Shown here: in pieces, positions 24,623 to 33,296 of the stretch | Numbering within the stretch: the first letter of the stretch is position 1 | Layout of the letters: every line of letters starts with the position of its first letter | Source of the DNA: Nitrospirota bacterium | Lineage (GTDB): Bacteria; Nitrospirota; JACRHJ01 | DNA: 46,252 nucleotides | Direction: 5' to 3' | Assembly (NCBI GenBank): GCA_016212105.1 | Contig: JACRHJ010000016.1 | Location: forward strand, 1 to 46,252 | The notes under the pieces: model-generated | The model's database searches: none | What the model was told of the DNA's origin: nothing | The model's input: the letters and a program-made list of their open reading frames with translations, nothing else | Position numbers and translations under genes: made by a program

Positions 24623-24886
24623 ATGAACACCAAAGCCTTCATCAGGCGCCTCAAGACAGAGACCGACCCCGTGCGTCGGGGGAACATCATCCAGATGGAA
24701 CTCAGGTTCCACGGCTACACTCTGGCGGCGGTCGCCCGGTCGCTCGGCAAGTCGTTCATGGGCGTCAAGCACGCAGTGGTCGACGACCAGAAATCCGAGC
24801 GCATCCAGACGCACATCGCCGGACTGCTCGGAGTAGACCGCGCGGAGCTGTGGCCGCGCCGGTATAAGGACGATAAAGCGGCTTAG
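24623..24886 (+). CDS. Ner/Nlp-like DNA-binding protein
   Basis: An 87-residue protein with a lambda-repressor-like HTH (YTLAAVARSLGKSFMGVKHAV) and the LGVDRAELWPRRY tail typical of the Ner/Nlp family of Mu-like phages, which act as early transcription regulators. AAGG precedes the ATG. It is GC-rich, in contrast with the small gene before it. Together with the S24 repressor and the next gene it forms a phage-like early module. Confidence 0.8.
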   Translation: MNTKAFIRRLKTETDPVRRGNIIQMELRFHGYTLAAVARSLGKSFMGVKHAVVDDQKSERIQTHIAGLLGVDRAELWPRRYKDDKAA

Positions 24887-24934
24887 TCGGGTTATTTTCA
24901 CCCTTGATATTACGGTTAAAACGAGGAAATGTCA

Positions 24935-25344
24935 ATGTCAAAGAGACGTGAGATTTCTGACAACCAGCTTGAGTTTGACCTTGAGGCCACGCTGGCGGAT
25001 ATACGGGAGGCGCGGTGCCCAAAGAAGGGTCCTAAATCCCTGCCGTATGGGGCACTGAACATGGCCCCGCAGGTCGCGGCCGCGCTCCACGGGGCGCTCC
25101 AGAAGGCGCGCGGAATGACAAGTCCCGCGACAATGTCGCGGACGAGGTGTCGCACCTGGTAGGCAGGCGCGTCAGCAAGTCGATGCTCGACAACTATGTC
25201 TCCTGTGCGAGCGGTAAGGACCCATACCGCCTCCCGACCGACACCCTGAACGCGATCTGCCAGGTCTGCGACGATTACGAGCTTATCCGGCTGCTCTGTC
25301 GTACCTCGAAGTTCGAGGCAGTCAAGGCGAAAACAATCAACTAG
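24935..25344 (+). pseudogene. Frameshifted Mu-like phage early gene
   Basis: The first part (ATG 24935, GAGG upstream) reads MSKRREISDNQLEFDLEATL and continues to ALHGALQKA near 25110. The homologous continuation ARNDKSRDNVADEVSHLVGRRVSKSMLDNYVS, ending LIRLLCRTSKF, is in another frame. The first frame runs into a stop at 25160-25162. Joining the frames needs a one-base loss or two-base gain around GCGCGCGGAATGAC. The restored product of about 136 residues resembles small early proteins of Mu-like phages. The right edge coincides with a sharp change to AT-richer DNA. Confidence 0.7.
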
Positions 25345-25361
25345 GACGGCTTAGGCTACTT

Positions 25362-25988
25362 TTGGGAGATCCACGTATTGTCAGCAAATTCACGGACTGG
25401 TCCGGAAGGCCCGCTCGATTTGCCCGATATACAAGCCGAACCTTGCCTGGGGGAGCTGGTTTTGCTCAACGGGTCGGTCAACTGGGAATTGCGGTCTTCA
25501 ACGAGGCACTGCGGATACTGGAGATATGTCCAGAAAACTGTGACCGGTCATGCTACCGATGCTTGCGGAGCTACAAGAACAAGTTTGAACACGACCTTCT
25601 GGATCGTCAGCTTGGTGCGAGCCTTCTGAGATATCTAATTTACGGAAGCTATCCAACTCTAGAGCCCAGCCGCCTTGAAACTTCTACCGACTTGCTCTAC
25701 CAGGATCTCCACCGGCAAAACCTTGAAGGCGTAGTTATTGAACGGAGTCGTATTATGACGCTCGCCGGCTTCGGTGCTGTAACTGCTCCCATATACGTGA
25801 AACGGACTGACGGCTCTGAATTTATTATTGGCCTCCATGGACCACTTACGCCTGACGATCCCCCTGATGCTACTCTCAGGGAACTTAAAGAGTTTTGTCC
25901 TTCAATATCAGTGTTGCTGTGCGATGAGTTGGTGGTACGGCGAAACCTTCCGACGGCGACCAGCCGTCTTATCTCGCAAATAGTGTAG
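25362..25988 (+). pseudogene. C-terminal fragment of a DUF1998-type helicase
   Basis: About 208 codons. The central part has the DUF1998 signature found at the C-terminus of large DEAD/DEAH helicases (as in DrmB, DruE or MrfA-type proteins): TLPGGAGFAQRVGQ, a putative zinc site C..NCDRSCYRCLRSY, then NKFEHDLLDRQLGASLLRYL. The helicase motor domains, which should precede it, are absent; the preceding DNA is the broken phage gene. Only a TTG at 25362 is available as a start. I infer that most of the helicase gene was lost in a rearrangement. The intact nuclease gene follows five bases after the stop. Confidence 0.75.
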
Positions 25989-25993
25989 GTCGC

Positions 25994-27247
25994 ATGTCCG
26001 AAGACAACAGCACGATTTTTTGGCGCGTATTACGCCCCTCTGCATGGCCCCAAATTCCAGCGTGGATGTCTTTCTCGGCACTCATGGAGTTGGAAGCTTG
26101 TCCACGACGCTGGGCGTTGGGTGCTGCAGAATATTCAGACGTATGGAAATGCCTCGGCTATCCTTCAACACCTCAACCTGCGGCACTTGAAGGAACAGTT
26201 GTTCATCTTAGCTTGCAAAAAATCACGGGTGCTCTTATTGAACACGGCTGCCATTCATTGCTTGACGAGCGTTCCGTTTTGACCCTACGAAATCTGGGCG
26301 GATATACAGCTGTGATTATGTACAGCATGGAGCGGACTCTATGGCCATACAAGGAAAATCCGCAGGCAGCCCCAGTCATAGACGGAATCCGTCGTAGACT
26401 TACCTCCCGAGTTCCAGAACTGCGTTCAAGAGTCCAGAGATTATTATCACGTATTAGCCCAGAGCCTCGTGCGATTAGGACTGGAGAAACAACAACTCAT
26501 GGGGGTGGAGAATCACGGTTTGAACTACAACATGGCTCTCATGCGGAAGTACAACTGCGGGCATCTGGAATTAGGTGGCGTGGTATTGCCGACATGCTTA
26601 CTCTTTCGACAACTGGGTGTGAGATTAGAGACTTCAAAACAGGTTCTCCAAAGGAGGAGCACAAGCGTCAATTATTGACCTATGCGCTGCTCTGGGCTCG
26701 GGATGACGATTTGAACCCTTCCGGCTTGCTTGCGAATAAATTGGTGCTCTCATATGATGACGGTGATGTAGAAGTGCCAAGTCCGGAGGCCAGCGTACTT
26801 TGGTCGCTCGAAGAAGAACTAAAGGAACGGACTGCGGCGGTAATCACTGCTCTCCAAGCCGATCCACCTAATGCTAGGCCAAGCCAAGTGAACTGTATGT
26901 ACTGTACTGTAAGACAATTGTGTGAAGAGTATTGGCATATGCTAACGGGTCTAAGTAATGAATCGGTAATAGGCAGATTTATAGACGCTCAGATCAAGCT
27001 CTCCTCCCAGCATGGGCCAAGCAGTTGGGATGGTGTGGTTGAATTTGGGCCAACCATGAAAATTGGTGAACCGATTTTATTGCGAACCACAAATCTCCAA
27101 TTCGATTTGCACCCAGGCCAGCAACTGCGACTGCTCAATGTTCACATAAGCATACCTGACGAAGATGGGATTGACGACAAGGGTATGCCGATTGTGGTAA
27201 CTATGGGGGCGAGTTCAGAGGCATTCCAGCTTCAATATTTACTATAG
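25994..27247 (+). CDS. PD-(D/E)XK nuclease of the RecB/AddB/Cas4 type
   Basis: A 417-residue predicted Fe-S-cluster nuclease. C36 (EACPRRW) at the N-terminus and C301, C304, C310 at the C-terminus fit a four-Cys cluster. GTVVH (67-71) matches the G-x3-H of RecB nucleases. The catalytic core is D200 (GIAD), D213 and K215 (RDFKTG), and Q226/Y230 (QLLTYALLW). After residue 320 a separate beta-rich tail follows. It was evidently partner to the DUF1998 helicase, as both are on one transcript five bases apart. An anti-phage role is inferred from the island context. Confidence 0.8.
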   Translation: MSEDNSTIFWRVLRPSAWPQIPAWMSFSALMELEACPRRWALGAAEYSDVWKCLGYPSTPQPAALEGTVVHLSLQKITGALIEHGCHSLLDERSVLTLRNLGGYTAVIMYSMERTLWPYKENPQAAPVIDGIRRRLTSRVPELRSRVQRLLSRISPEPRAIRTGETTTHGGGESRFELQHGSHAEVQLRASGIRWRGIADMLTLSTTGCEIRDFKTGSPKEEHKRQLLTYALLWARDDDLNPSGLLANKLVLSYDDGDVEVPSPEASVLWSLEEELKERTAAVITALQADPPNARPSQVNCMYCTVRQLCEEYWHMLTGLSNESVIGRFIDAQIKLSSQHGPSSWDGVVEFGPTMKIGEPILLRTTNLQFDLHPGQQLRLLNVHISIPDEDGIDDKGMPIVVTMGASSEAFQLQYLL

Positions 27248-27291
27248 GCGGTATTAGCGTCCTGACACTCACATGAATTATTCAACAAACA

Positions 27292-28146
27292 TCATTTTAC
27301 GTCCTGTAAAAGTTTTCTCAGCAACAACAGCGTATCCCTAAATCTTGTACTCCCGGACAAGACCCCCTTAAGCATCTGACGGAGCAGTCGGAACCCTTTT
27401 TCTTCATCAGTCTCGCGCGTCAGAATTGCCGTCACCGCGTCAACGGTGTTTTTGTCAAACAGGCGTGCGATGTCCAGGCCGAGCAACCGGACAGAAGCGA
27501 GTCTGTTGTCGTATCCTTCTTCAACAAGCAGGTTGGCATGGGCCTCGTATAACTCGTCCTCGATGCCGGTCTTGAGATAGTTTTCCAGGATGAACAGGAG
27601 GTCTTGTGCGTCACGCTCGCGTTCGGGATAGGCGTCAGCCCAGGAGATAATCTTCAAGACCGTGAGCGCCGGGACGGACGGTACTAAAATGTCCAGCGGC
27701 GGCTCACCGTGGAGACGCACGTTCAGAGCATACCGATACGCCTCTTCAAACCCGAGCATGCTCATCACCATGTCATGCTCAGGCGGCCAACTGATCTGCT
27801 TGGCTTCTCCGGTAATTCCCCCATAGGGGATCATATCGACGATGACAGAGGCGTTAGCTATATAACGATGGGGCAGGCTGGTTTCCTTGAAGAGCCCGCG
27901 TTCGACCAAGGCGTCAATTAACCGGTGGAATTCTTCCCAGCCTGAGACTTCTACCCCGAGGTCTATGTCTCTCGTGCTGCGGGGAGCGGGAACCTGGTGA
28001 ACATGTTCAAATACAACGTCACGGGCAAAGGCCCCAACCACGAAGAAGTGGATGCCGAGCGAGTCGGCGACTTCCTTGATGCTCCTCAGGACCGAAACCC
28101 TGTCCGGGTCAATCTTGCCTGAAATATCTATCGAGATATTGTTCAT
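27292..28146 (-). CDS. AbiEii-like nucleotidyltransferase toxin
   Basis: A 284-residue nucleotidyltransferase of the AbiEii/AbiGii type, toxin of type IV toxin-antitoxin systems that act in abortive infection. The NTase core has GAFARD (38-43), the DxD pair D60/D62 (STRDIDLG) and a third acid D104 (VIVDMIPYG). A helical C-terminal half follows, with VLKIISWADAYPERERDAQDL. Its start overlaps the 3' end of the antitoxin gene by 38 bases, the usual antitoxin-first order. Confidence 0.85.
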   Translation of the reverse strand: MNNISIDISGKIDPDRVSVLRSIKEVADSLGIHFFVVGAFARDVVFEHVHQVPAPRSTRDIDLGVEVSGWEEFHRLIDALVERGLFKETSLPHRYIANASVIVDMIPYGGITGEAKQISWPPEHDMVMSMLGFEEAYRYALNVRLHGEPPLDILVPSVPALTVLKIISWADAYPERERDAQDLLFILENYLKTGIEDELYEAHANLLVEEGYDNRLASVRLLGLDIARLFDKNTVDAVTAILTRETDEEKGFRLLRQMLKGVLSGSTRFRDTLLLLRKLLQDVK

Positions 28147-29155
28147 AGATTAGCTTGGCCGTCTCCATTGTCCGTTGTTCACCGACTGCCGCCAGATCCG
28201 CATATACAAGGATCGGGTGCACCGTATCCTTTTCAGCTAAATTCCGTTTCACCTGCCAGAACCGCCTGCATATCTCCACGTTGCCCTGCGGGTCTTTCTT
28301 CAACCTGTTGGCGATTATAAATTCAGGCAAGTGGTTTTCGTCAGTGTATAAAGTAACCGTGCCCGGTTTTAAATAGCCGGTAAGTTTCGCAGCGGCCACT
28401 TCACCGCCCCATTGAGCAAAGGCAGGGTCAAGATGGACATTCTTCCACCAGTCGCCGTCGCCCCGGAACCGGCCGAGAAAAAGCTTCGGTTTGAGATAGT
28501 CAGGATAAGCCGCCACCCACCGTTCAAATAGGGTCTTCCTTTCTATGAGCTTCTTCCCGTTCTTCCCCATGTCCAGGATAAAGCCCTTACGGACCATTTC
28601 GGCCATGATGCCGTTCACAGTCCCGACAGCTACATTCGCCATATCCGCAAGTTCACGGTATGGTCTGCCGACGAGCTCCGGTCGGCATAACAGCAGATAA
28701 ACGAGCCTCAGACCGACGCCCGTAAAGAGGCGTCCCGTCTTAACTGCGGCCTCCACCTTCTCCGGCTTGTTGCCCTTCACAAAGATATAGAGCGGCGGCT
28801 GGTTAATGAAGACGTTCCCAACCGTATCTATGAACTGGACGCCATTATCGCGGAGCCTGGTTGCGGCTTCCGTGGTAACGTAATCAGTTAATAATAAGAA
28901 GGGATGGGGCGCCTTATCCCGTTCAAGCATTGCCAGAGTTTCATCCGCCTTGGTTAACCGCTTCTTAACCTGAACGCAAAAGCGTATCTCTTTGGTTAAG
29001 GCAGCTATCCGGACAACGTAATCACATCTCTGGTCACGCAAGACTTCCGTCTCATACTCAAAAGGCACAAACGCCTTCAACGCCGCCATAGCCTGATGAA
29101 GCTGGACGGCCTCTTTGCCGGTTTCAAAGTTATGCTCAACAGCTTCTCTGTTCAT
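28109..29155 (-). CDS. AbiEi-family antitoxin/transcriptional regulator
   Basis: A 348-residue protein from ATG 29155; starts at 29173 (ATG) and 29185 (GTG) are also possible, and none has a clear Shine-Dalgarno. A winged-helix region sits at about 166-192 (YRELADMANVAVGTVNGIMAEM), the family feature for operator binding. It is preceded by about 130 residues with a nuclease-like pattern (D45...FCVQVKK) that is longer than in short AbiEi proteins. It lies directly upstream of the AbiEii toxin and overlaps it. A direct repeat TGTTCAATA occurs at the start region and may be its own operator. Confidence 0.82.
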   Translation of the reverse strand: MNREAVEHNFETGKEAVQLHQAMAALKAFVPFEYETEVLRDQRCDYVVRIAALTKEIRFCVQVKKRLTKADETLAMLERDKAPHPFLLLTDYVTTEAATRLRDNGVQFIDTVGNVFINQPPLYIFVKGNKPEKVEAAVKTGRLFTGVGLRLVYLLLCRPELVGRPYRELADMANVAVGTVNGIMAEMVRKGFILDMGKNGKKLIERKTLFERWVAAYPDYLKPKLFLGRFRGDGDWWKNVHLDPAFAQWGGEVAAAKLTGYLKPGTVTLYTDENHLPEFIIANRLKKDPQGNVEICRRFWQVKRNLAEKDTVHPILVYADLAAVGEQRTMETAKLIYEQYLDRYFRQD

Positions 29156-29283
29156 TTGTATTGAACATAGCATATTATTGAACACAGATCAACGATAAAA
29201 TTACGGGCAGTCTGATTTAACTACGGAAAGATTGCATCAAAACTGCATAAGCATCGGCCCAAAGCAGGCTAACGCTCAATACG

Positions 29284-30465
29284 TTATTTAGAAATGTCCT
29301 GCTTATCTTGTGTGTACCCTATCGCACGAAAACCCCTGAGACGCTTCTCGAACATCCTTGCAAGCATTGGTACATCCTTGTCAAAATAGTCATAAATCCT
29401 GACCTCGCGTTTTTCCGGGTGTGTCCGGTGTAAACGTCCAGCGTATTGCAGCAAAGTGCCCTTCCATGAAAACGGCATGGCAAGGAACAGTGTGTCGAGC
29501 CTTGCGTCGTCAAAGCCTTCTCCAATATAACGCCCAGTAGCGATAATCAGCCGTTTCTCATCCTCTGGTATGTCGGACAGCTTCTCCATGACCTCCCTGC
29601 GGGACTTGGGAGTAAGTCCACCCTTGAGAATTACGAGGCGTTTGACAACGCCGCCCAGCCTTTCAGCGAGGATGTCCAGGTGGTCTTTGCGCTCGGTCAG
29701 GACAATAGGCGAACGTCCCTCATCCAACGCTGCCTTGATGTCTTGAACTATAAGCGAATTGCGTCCTTCGTCACCTGCAACTTTGGCATAGAGGCTCTGT
29801 ATGCTTGGGCTTGGGCCGAGGTCGTCCTCCTTGAACCTCGTCTCACGGCAGATCAGCCTGCGTATCAACATGTCTGCGTCCGAGGATTTTTTGGACATGG
29901 AGTAGCGGATGGGGCCGCACTGCATCTGTATTATGGGCTGATGACCATCACGCCGGTATGGTGTAGCGGTTAGCCCCGTGACGTAGCGAGCCTTTGTCTC
30001 CGCAAGCGCCTGCTCGAACGATACAGAGGGTATGTGGTGGCATTCATCAATGATGACATGCCCGTATTCGGCCAGAACGTCATTGACGCTGCCCTTCCTG
30101 ACTAGGCTCTGCACCATCGCCACGTCTATTTTGCCCGTAGGCTTGCGCTTTGAACCGCCTATTATGCCGATGGACTTTGTGTCAATACCAAGAAATGCAG
30201 ATAACTGCGCCACCCATTGATCGAGCAGCGGTTTTCTATGGACAATCACGAGGGTGCTTCTTGCTCTCGCTGCCGCCAGGTATGCGCCTACCACGGTCTT
30301 GCCGGATCCGGGCGGGGCCACATAAACGCCGATATCGTGCTTGAGTAGTTCCAGTACCGCTTGTTCCTGAAGGTCGGATAACTGTCCTTTGAATGCAATA
30401 TACAGTGGCTCACCTTCAAACCGCTTGTCTTCAAGTTCGAGATGAATTTTCGGTTCATCGAGCAA
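29284..30465 (-). CDS. TOTE system SF2 helicase half (frame-separated from the primase)
   Basis: A 393-residue superfamily 2 helicase resembling the second half of TOTE conflict proteins. Walker A APPGSGKT is at 50-57, DECHH at 140-144, TATPYRR about 167-173, and a C-terminal lobe carries QYAGRLHRTHPEK. The TTG at 30465 has no Shine-Dalgarno and lies inside the 3' end of the primase gene. The homologous protein continues in from the primase: LPRG joins CLGDLHALLDEPKI if one G of the five-G run at 30488-30492 is removed. It may therefore be expressed only by frameshifting or not at all. Confidence 0.82.
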   Translation of the reverse strand: MLDEPKIHLELEDKRFEGEPLYIAFKGQLSDLQEQAVLELLKHDIGVYVAPPGSGKTVVGAYLAAARARSTLVIVHRKPLLDQWVAQLSAFLGIDTKSIGIIGGSKRKPTGKIDVAMVQSLVRKGSVNDVLAEYGHVIIDECHHIPSVSFEQALAETKARYVTGLTATPYRRDGHQPIIQMQCGPIRYSMSKKSSDADMLIRRLICRETRFKEDDLGPSPSIQSLYAKVAGDEGRNSLIVQDIKAALDEGRSPIVLTERKDHLDILAERLGGVVKRLVILKGGLTPKSRREVMEKLSDIPEDEKRLIIATGRYIGEGFDDARLDTLFLAMPFSWKGTLLQYAGRLHRTHPEKREVRIYDYFDKDVPMLARMFEKRLRGFRAIGYTQDKQDISK

Positions 30466-31522
30466 GGCATGAAGGTCGCCTAAACAGCCCCCTCGGCAAG
30501 GCTACATGCTTGTCGAGCTCTTCGAAGCAGGAGATAAGCCTCGGCGTCATGGCCGTGGACATGCGCATTTTCTGCTTCTTATAGAACTCAGGGTTCTGGA
30601 ACACCGCTACTCTTTTTATCAGGTTGATCAGGGCTGGCGGCAGCCCTTCCTTCTCCACAAACAGTCGCTGAGCCACCACAACCCTGACTTCTTTTGGGAG
30701 AGGCCCTATGATTTTTCTCGATGCCTTCCTCTTTGACGGCAACTGTTCCCACGGCGCTGAATTCTCCTCATCATCTATACGAAGGCATGCCCCGACAACC
30801 TGACCGTTGCGTACGGCATCATCAGCAATTCGCCCAGCAGCTTCTGCGGATATTGTGTTTGCTGACACAAGGAAGGCCCATTGATCTTCGTAAGGCGTAA
30901 AATCCTCGTCCACAAAGACGGTATTACCTACTTGACGGGGGCCGTGCTGAAAGGGGAGTGCAATCAGATTTCCGAAGCCACCCTTAGGCATAGTGTCCTG
31001 GTTTGGGAATAGCCTGTCGTATGATTCCATGCTCAGTTGGTGTCGCCTCGACATGGTTTCTGTGATAAGGTAGGAACCTATCCTGCGTGCATCATCGGCG
31101 GGTACAGGCGAGGAAAAGAAGAACCATGCGTGCGCCCCGTTGCCTGACCGTGAGCGCTCTACCGCTACAGGCAGCCCGAGCACGAGGCAAGTCTCTCTGA
31201 AGGCCGATACGTCTTCCATCCATGTATTTTTGTCGAAATCCACTGCGAGAAAGTAGCATGTGTCGTCCGGCAACAGTGGATATACGCCCGCGACAAACTG
31301 CCCTTTCAGATGCTCCAATATCACCTGGTCGGAGACGGGGATGAACGCCTGGTTGAGGCAGCTACCGCATTTGACCGGCGGTTTGATTACCTTCCCGCAT
31401 ACCCCTCGCATCCAGTCGTTTGTGCAGGCAGGCGCGTACCCTTTTCTGCCGGTCTTGGTGTTTTCCCAAAGCTTAGGAAATACATCTTCGCGGCCACGGA
31501 ACAGTCGCCTGAAAAGGGCCAC
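30455..31522 (-). CDS. TOTE system archaeo-eukaryotic primase half
   Basis: A 355-residue primase-like protein with the AEP-TOTE features. These are LFRRLFRGREDVFPKLWEN, a putative zinc site (C33, C42, C52, C55), VYPLLPDDTCYFLAVDFDK with catalytic D95/D97, and RSRSGNGAHAWFFF with H131. It continues with MESYDRLFPNQDTMPKGGFG and NLIALPFQ. The last 10 residues after LPRG are out of register because of the extra G at 30488-30492. The frame stays open upstream of GTG 31522 to a stop near 31675, reading a charged helix (REEALGRLHSLQAELKSI) but with no ATG, GTG or TTG start, so the 5' end is uncertain or truncated. In TOTE proteins primase and helicase are normally one chain. Confidence 0.82.
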   Translation of the reverse strand: MALFRRLFRGREDVFPKLWENTKTGRKGYAPACTNDWMRGVCGKVIKPPVKCGSCLNQAFIPVSDQVILEHLKGQFVAGVYPLLPDDTCYFLAVDFDKNTWMEDVSAFRETCLVLGLPVAVERSRSGNGAHAWFFFSSPVPADDARRIGSYLITETMSRRHQLSMESYDRLFPNQDTMPKGGFGNLIALPFQHGPRQVGNTVFVDEDFTPYEDQWAFLVSANTISAEAAGRIADDAVRNGQVVGACLRIDDEENSAPWEQLPSKRKASRKIIGPLPKEVRVVVAQRLFVEKEGLPPALINLIKRVAVFQNPEFYKKQKMRMSTAMTPRLISCFEELDKHVALPRGLFRRPSCLAR

Positions 31523-31706
31523 CTTTTCGGCGTTTGATTTCGGACATGGGATATTGTGAGGTTGGTTCAGGTCATCGGGCCTGATTTCACGGATGGACTT
31601 CAGTTCAGCTTGTAAGGAATGGAGCCTACCGAGAGCCTCTTCTCTTTGTCGGTCATCTTCAATCCCATGGCCAGGTCATTGCGATATCCCTCAAGAACCC
31701 GATTCT

Positions 31707-33098
31707 CTACAGCCGCTCATCTGTTGTTATAATAACAGACTCCCGCCATGCGGCGTACTCCGACGGTCGTATACCAAACCGGGCTATGTTGCCCACGTGC
31801 AAATCCCTGCATTCCGCTAATACCAGACCGGTAAAACGCTCTCGGTCTTCCTCTAAAACCGTGGTGGGGATTATAGGCCGCACAATGGCTGCGACGGGCT
31901 TCATGCGGTCACGGACTAACCGGCGCATTGTTTCCGTAAGCTCCGACCGATACCTTATCCTGAACGGGTCGGGCGGTACCGTGCTCTGTTTAACCGCCGC
32001 GTACTGCTGGCATGAGCGCTCATATGCCCATACAAAAACATCCCGCAGCAATTCCACACGGTTCATCTCGTAGACGCCGAGTATCCCGTCGACGTATGCG
32101 CGCTCGGGGACGTCTATGAACGAAAGTGGGCACAGGTTGCGCTTTATCAGCGGTATGTTGGCCGCAAGACGCGAGACACGTTTGTTCACGTCCATGAAGG
32201 GCTGAAGATACGATATGTGGACCATCGCGAATAACGACTGCTCGAAGGGATCGTTTATGGCCTCTGCCTTTGCGAGCAACAGACGGAAATATCCCTCAAG
32301 GCGTTGCGGCATTGCAAGGGGGATATAGACGCTCCCGCCTATCTCAACCGGTCGCTGTCTCAGCCTCCCGCAGTCTTGCGGGTTGGCGAGCAGGCCGTCC
32401 GAGAGCATGGCGTGGAGGTTCAGGATTGTGAACGTGTTAAACCCGACGAGGTCCGCCTCGCCCACAAGCATTTCTATGGCGTTCTTGTGGTTTAGGATCA
32501 TCTGCGTCTCGATGGCATCCTTGCCCTCGGCGGACTGTCCAAATTCAATGAGCCGCTGGGTGTCGAGCCTGCTGTACGTGTTCCCTTCAAGCCGCGACGA
32601 TGCCCATGAGAGGTCTATCAGTAGGCGGTTCAGGATTTCCCGTGCAAACGTCCCGGCGGGCCTGTCCGTTCCCGATACTCTACCCAAGCTATGAAGCTGT
32701 GAGCGCAAAATCTCCGGCAAGTAGGCCGTTTCGTTGGGGATGTAGTCTTCCAAGAGCGCAGAGTTGTAACTGACCGGCTTTTTCAACTGCGGGGCCTGTC
32801 GCACGTAGTCCCTGACCTCTTGTCCCTCGCTGGATACAGGCACGTATGCCTCGCCCCAGCCAGTGTTTTGAATATTCAGGCCTGGGTAAGGGGCGGCCAG
32901 GTAGCGCAAGGCCCGCCCTTCACCCTTAGTGCTCAGACGACCGGCCGCGATTAGCCCGGACAGTCGGCGCTGCAACGTTCGTCTGCTCAGCCCAAGACGG
33001 GCGGAGTCGAATAACTCCTCAATACCCACCCCTTCAGGGTATCTGGAGACAGCCTGCACTATGGCTTCTATTTCTTTTGGGTCTATATTCTTTGACAT
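31707..33098 (-). CDS. Fic-domain protein lacking the catalytic histidine
   Basis: A 463-residue protein with an N-terminal winged helix (about 1-66, LSRRTLQRRLSGLIAAGRL) and a Fic domain. The active-site loop reads QPFMDVNKRVSR (299-310): Gln replaces the catalytic His and VNK replaces GNG. The inhibitory motif SSRLEG (167-172) is kept. Fic proteins of the DVNKR type are a recurring subgroup; loss of His argues against standard AMPylation. ATG 33098 has AAGGA upstream. The N-terminal DNA-binding domain, together with repeated TGGCGCGAT sites directly upstream (33113-33184), suggests autoregulation. It is the last gene before the island's right end. Confidence 0.87.
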   Translation of the reverse strand: MSKNIDPKEIEAIVQAVSRYPEGVGIEELFDSARLGLSRRTLQRRLSGLIAAGRLSTKGEGRALRYLAAPYPGLNIQNTGWGEAYVPVSSEGQEVRDYVRQAPQLKKPVSYNSALLEDYIPNETAYLPEILRSQLHSLGRVSGTDRPAGTFAREILNRLLIDLSWASSRLEGNTYSRLDTQRLIEFGQSAEGKDAIETQMILNHKNAIEMLVGEADLVGFNTFTILNLHAMLSDGLLANPQDCGRLRQRPVEIGGSVYIPLAMPQRLEGYFRLLLAKAEAINDPFEQSLFAMVHISYLQPFMDVNKRVSRLAANIPLIKRNLCPLSFIDVPERAYVDGILGVYEMNRVELLRDVFVWAYERSCQQYAAVKQSTVPPDPFRIRYRSELTETMRRLVRDRMKPVAAIVRPIIPTTVLEEDRERFTGLVLAECRDLHVGNIARFGIRPSEYAAWRESVIITTDERL

Positions 33099-33112
33099 GT
33101 ATGTATTCCTTC

Positions 33113-33184
33113 TGGCGCGATAAGTCATTATCGCGCCACTTAATGTGGCGTGATTTGATTATAGCTCCAATCTATGTGGCGCGC
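33113..33184. promoter_or_regulatory. Repeated TGGCGCGAT operator sites upstream of the Fic gene
   Basis: GGCGCGATAA-GTCA-TTATCGCGCC (33114-33137) is a perfect 10-bp inverted repeat. It overlaps CGCCAC-TTAAT-GTGGCG. Further copies TGGCGTGATTT (about 33147) and TGGCGCGC (about 33177) follow in direct orientation. The four copies precede a gene encoding a winged helix. Confidence 0.7.
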
Positions 33185-33296
33185 AAGGAAATTTAATAGT
33201 ATGATAAAATTATGGACAGTCCTAACCAGCCGCAGAAAGGCTTGCAGCAAAATCGCAGTAAATATGCAGCAGAATTCTGCCGGAATGACCTTACAG

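Noticed and set aside
25362..27247. A CRISPR cas4 locus
   Set aside because: No cas1, cas2 or repeat array is nearby, and the protein is longer than Cas4 with an extra C-terminal beta domain.
27709..28376. Small plus-strand frames within the AbiE pair
   Set aside because: They are antisense shadows of clear toxin and antitoxin coding regions.
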